Shown piece after piece: positions 5,605-6,719 of a stretch of 6,719 nt of DNA. The notes below the pieces were generated by a model that did not search any database, had not been told where the DNA came from, and saw nothing but the letters and a program-made list of their open reading frames with translations. The stretch is from JAJRVH01 sp964505995. GTDB lineage: Bacteria; Pseudomonadota; Zetaproteobacteria; Mariprofundales; Mariprofundaceae. The translations under genes and the position numbers were made by a program. Location: assembly GCA_964505995.1 (NCBI GenBank), contig CAZDLB010000092.1, positions 1 through 6,719 on the forward strand, in the 5' to 3' direction. Each line of letters begins with the position of its first letter. Position 1 is the first letter of the stretch.

Positions 5605-6112
5605 GCTGATCGATACCGGCGACATGGACGCAGGCCGCGTCGAACGGCCGAACAAGAGTCAGATCAAGCGCGAGATCCATGCCCTGCACGATCTGGCCCG
5701 CAAGCTGGTGGGCATGGACGATGCCGAGCTGGATGCCATGGAGCTGGGCGATCCGCTGCGCCGGGAGATCGCTTCGGCCCGAAGCATGAAGCACGGGGCG
5801 CTGAAACGGCAGCTGAAATTCATCACCCGGCTGCTGCGCGAACAGCATGCTGAGTCGCTTCTGCAGGCCGTGGCCGAGCTGGAATCGCGCAAGCAGGCGC
5901 AGGATGCCGCGTTTCATCGCATCGAGCGCTGGCGCGACCGCCTGCTGGCCGAGGGGGATGCGGCACTGACCGAACTGCTGCAGGCCCACCCCGAAGCCGA
6001 TGCCGGCCAGATCCGCCAGCTGATGCGCAATGCCGCAAGGGAGGCCGCCGCCGGCAAACCACCGAAATCATCGCGGGCCCTCTTCCGTCTGCTGCGCGGG
6101 TTTCTTGGCTGA
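5597..6112 (+). CDS. darP: Ribosome biogenesis factor DarP (YjgA, DUF615 family)
   Basis: 171 residues against 183 for E. coli YjgA/DarP, with the same block order: KSQIKREIHALHDLARKLV (20-38) matches the KSEIKRDAEELKRL region, then KRQLKFITRLLR, FHRIERWRDRLLAEGD, an IRQLMRNAAREAAAGKPPKS stretch and a terminal ALFRLLR helix. The acidic N-terminal extension of the E. coli protein is largely missing, which explains the shorter length. The protein is highly helical and charged, as expected for a factor that associates with late 50S assembly intermediates and promotes peptidyltransferase-centre maturation. Its ATG at 5597 lies inside the last codons of prfC, overlapping by 8 bases, and there is no strong Shine-Dalgarno (only GAG at 5593-5595), so translation is probably coupled to prfC. 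A downstream in-frame ATG at 5624 is a less likely start. A terminator follows at 6135-6166. Confidence 0.95.
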   Translation: MSRLIDTGDMDAGRVERPNKSQIKREIHALHDLARKLVGMDDAELDAMELGDPLRREIASARSMKHGALKRQLKFITRLLREQHAESLLQAVAELESRKQAQDAAFHRIERWRDRLLAEGDAALTELLQAHPEADAGQIRQLMRNAAREAAAGKPPKSSRALFRLLRGFLG

Positions 6113-6134
6113 AACGCGGCAGCGAATCATCGAA

Positions 6135-6166
6135 AAGGCCCTGGAGGCGATTCCCTCCAGGGCCTT
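6135..6166. terminator. Bidirectional rho-independent terminator between darP and ssb
   Basis: A perfect 13-bp stem pairs AAGGCCCTGGAGG (6135-6147) with CCTCCAGGGCCTT (6154-6166) around a 6-base loop. On the plus strand the stem is followed by a broken T tract (TTCGTGTTT), serving darP, whose stop is at 6110-6112. On the minus strand it is followed by TTTT, serving ssb, whose stop is at 6191-6193. The convergent arrangement makes a shared terminator likely. Confidence 0.88.
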
Positions 6167-6190
6167 CGTGTTTCCGGGCATGGGCGCATG

Positions 6191-6649
6191 TCAGAACGGG
6201 ATGTCGTCGTCCACCGGCACATCGCCGAAATCCGGCGCGTCGGCAAAGGGGTCGTCATTCCGCTTCGGCGTCCCGCCCTGCTGCGCGCCGCCTTGCTGCG
6301 GAAAACCGCCGCCCTGTCCGCCCGCTCCGCCGCCGAGCATCTTCATCTCGGTCGCACGGATCTCGGTCGTATAGCGGTCGTTGCCATCGCGATCCTGCCA
6401 CTTCCGGGTTTCGATCTTGCCCTCGATATAGACCCGCGAACCCTTCTTCAGATACTGGTTGGCGATCTCGCCCAGGCGCCCCCAGAGCACGACGCGGTGC
6501 CATTCCGTGCGCTCCTGAGGTTCGCCGTTGCGATTCTTGAACTTCTCCGTCGTCGCCACACGCAGATTGCACACGCAGGTGCCGTCCTGCGTGAATCGCG
6601 TCTCCGGATCCGCACCGAGATTTCCAATCAACATCACCTTGTTCAGCAT
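6191..6649 (-). CDS. ssb: Single-stranded DNA-binding protein
   Basis: 152 residues. The N-terminal OB fold (about 1-108) begins MLNKVMLIGNLGADPETR and contains the typical blocks CNLRVATTE, ERTEWHRVVLWGRLGEIA, YLKKGSRVYIEGKI and RKWQDRDG, including the conserved aromatic residues that stack on ssDNA. It is followed by a Gly/Gln-rich flexible linker with GGQGGGFPQQGG and the acidic tip DDDIPF (147-152), which recruits replication and repair partners such as exonuclease I, RecO and PriA in E. coli. The length is somewhat below E. coli SSB (178), from a shorter linker. SSB acts as a tetramer coating ssDNA in replication, recombination and repair. The ATG at 6649 has GGGGAG 6 bases upstream, so the start is secure. 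The gene is monocistronic in this window, convergent with darP. No LexA-type CTGT-N8-ACAG box is visible in the 70 upstream bases present. Confidence 0.98.
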   Translation of the reverse strand: MLNKVMLIGNLGADPETRFTQDGTCVCNLRVATTEKFKNRNGEPQERTEWHRVVLWGRLGEIANQYLKKGSRVYIEGKIETRKWQDRDGNDRYTTEIRATEMKMLGGGAGGQGGGFPQQGGAQQGGTPKRNDDPFADAPDFGDVPVDDDIPF

Positions 6650-6678
6650 GCCAGACTCCCCATCATTGAATCGGTGCG

Positions 6679-6707
6679 ACCCTAGATGGGCCTGCCGGAA
6701 ATGACAA
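6679..6707 (-). promoter_or_regulatory. Candidate sigma-70 promoter of ssb
   Basis: On the minus strand TTGTCA (6707-6702) matches five of six -35 positions and is followed after exactly 17 bases by TAGGGT (6684-6679), a weak -10 retaining the key T, A and final T. A transcript would start about 20-25 bases upstream of the ssb ATG, leaving room for the GGGGAG ribosome binding site. The weak -10 keeps confidence moderate. Confidence 0.45.
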
Positions 6708-6719
6708 TCACGACGAATC

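Noticed and set aside
4498..5655. A 385-codon open frame on the minus strand antisense to prfC
   Set aside because: It is a shadow of prfC, which is collinear with E. coli RF3 along its full length.
6188..6685. A 165-codon plus-strand open frame over ssb
   Set aside because: It is antisense to a textbook SSB with the DDDIPF tip and a secure start.
6650..6719. LexA/SOS box upstream of ssb
   Set aside because: No CTGT-N8-ACAG-like palindrome is present in the 70 bases available; it could lie beyond the edge.

Overview
The window looks like a chromosomal segment from a GC-rich gammaproteobacterium. The reasons are the C/G-biased third codon positions, an RF3 gene (prfC) directly joined to a darP/yjgA gene, an SSB of proteobacterial type ending in DDDIPF, and an RpfC-like sensor region. 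Nothing pins down the genus. I see no insertion sequence, phage gene, tRNA, rRNA or CRISPR array; this is dense, ordinary chromosome with some less-described genes on the left.

Layout. (1) Positions 1-1722, minus strand: a three-gene unit transcribed right to left, made of a secreted cupredoxin-like protein, a TVP38/TMEM64 (SNARE-associated/DedA-superfamily) membrane protein, and the N-terminal third of an FAD/NAD(P) disulfide oxidoreductase of the mercuric reductase/lipoamide dehydrogenase type, which runs off the left edge. Gaps are 25 and 3 bases, so this is very probably one operon. (2) Positions 1723-1818: a 96-base divergent intergenic region containing a small perfect inverted repeat. 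(3) Positions 1819-3903, plus strand: a 694-residue hybrid sensor kinase with an RpfC-like membrane region, PAS, HisKA (HDFRN), HATPase_c and REC, starting at a TTG codon. (4) Positions 3904-4011: a 108-base intergenic region with a candidate promoter and a palindromic leader element. (5) Positions 4012-6112, plus strand: prfC (release factor 3) and darP/yjgA (50S assembly factor), overlapping by 8 bases. (6) Positions 6135-6166: a strong terminator hairpin between convergent genes. (7) Positions 6191-6649, minus strand: ssb, with a candidate promoter at the right edge.

How the genes fit together. prfC and darP are both ribosome-associated and their overlap suggests coupled translation. The left-hand operon combines a cytosolic flavin disulfide reductase, an integral membrane protein and an exported cupredoxin-fold protein, which suggests an envelope redox or lipid-related module of unknown function. 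The divergent hybrid kinase shares its control region, so it could sense a signal relevant to that module, but no DNA-binding response regulator or HPt protein is encoded here. The most useful second-look items are the unexplained three-gene module, the unusual kinase architecture and its start site, an eight-A run in prfC at a frame position suited to slippage, a 12-codon mini-ORF overlapping the prfC start, and a 22-base perfect palindrome inside the kinase gene.
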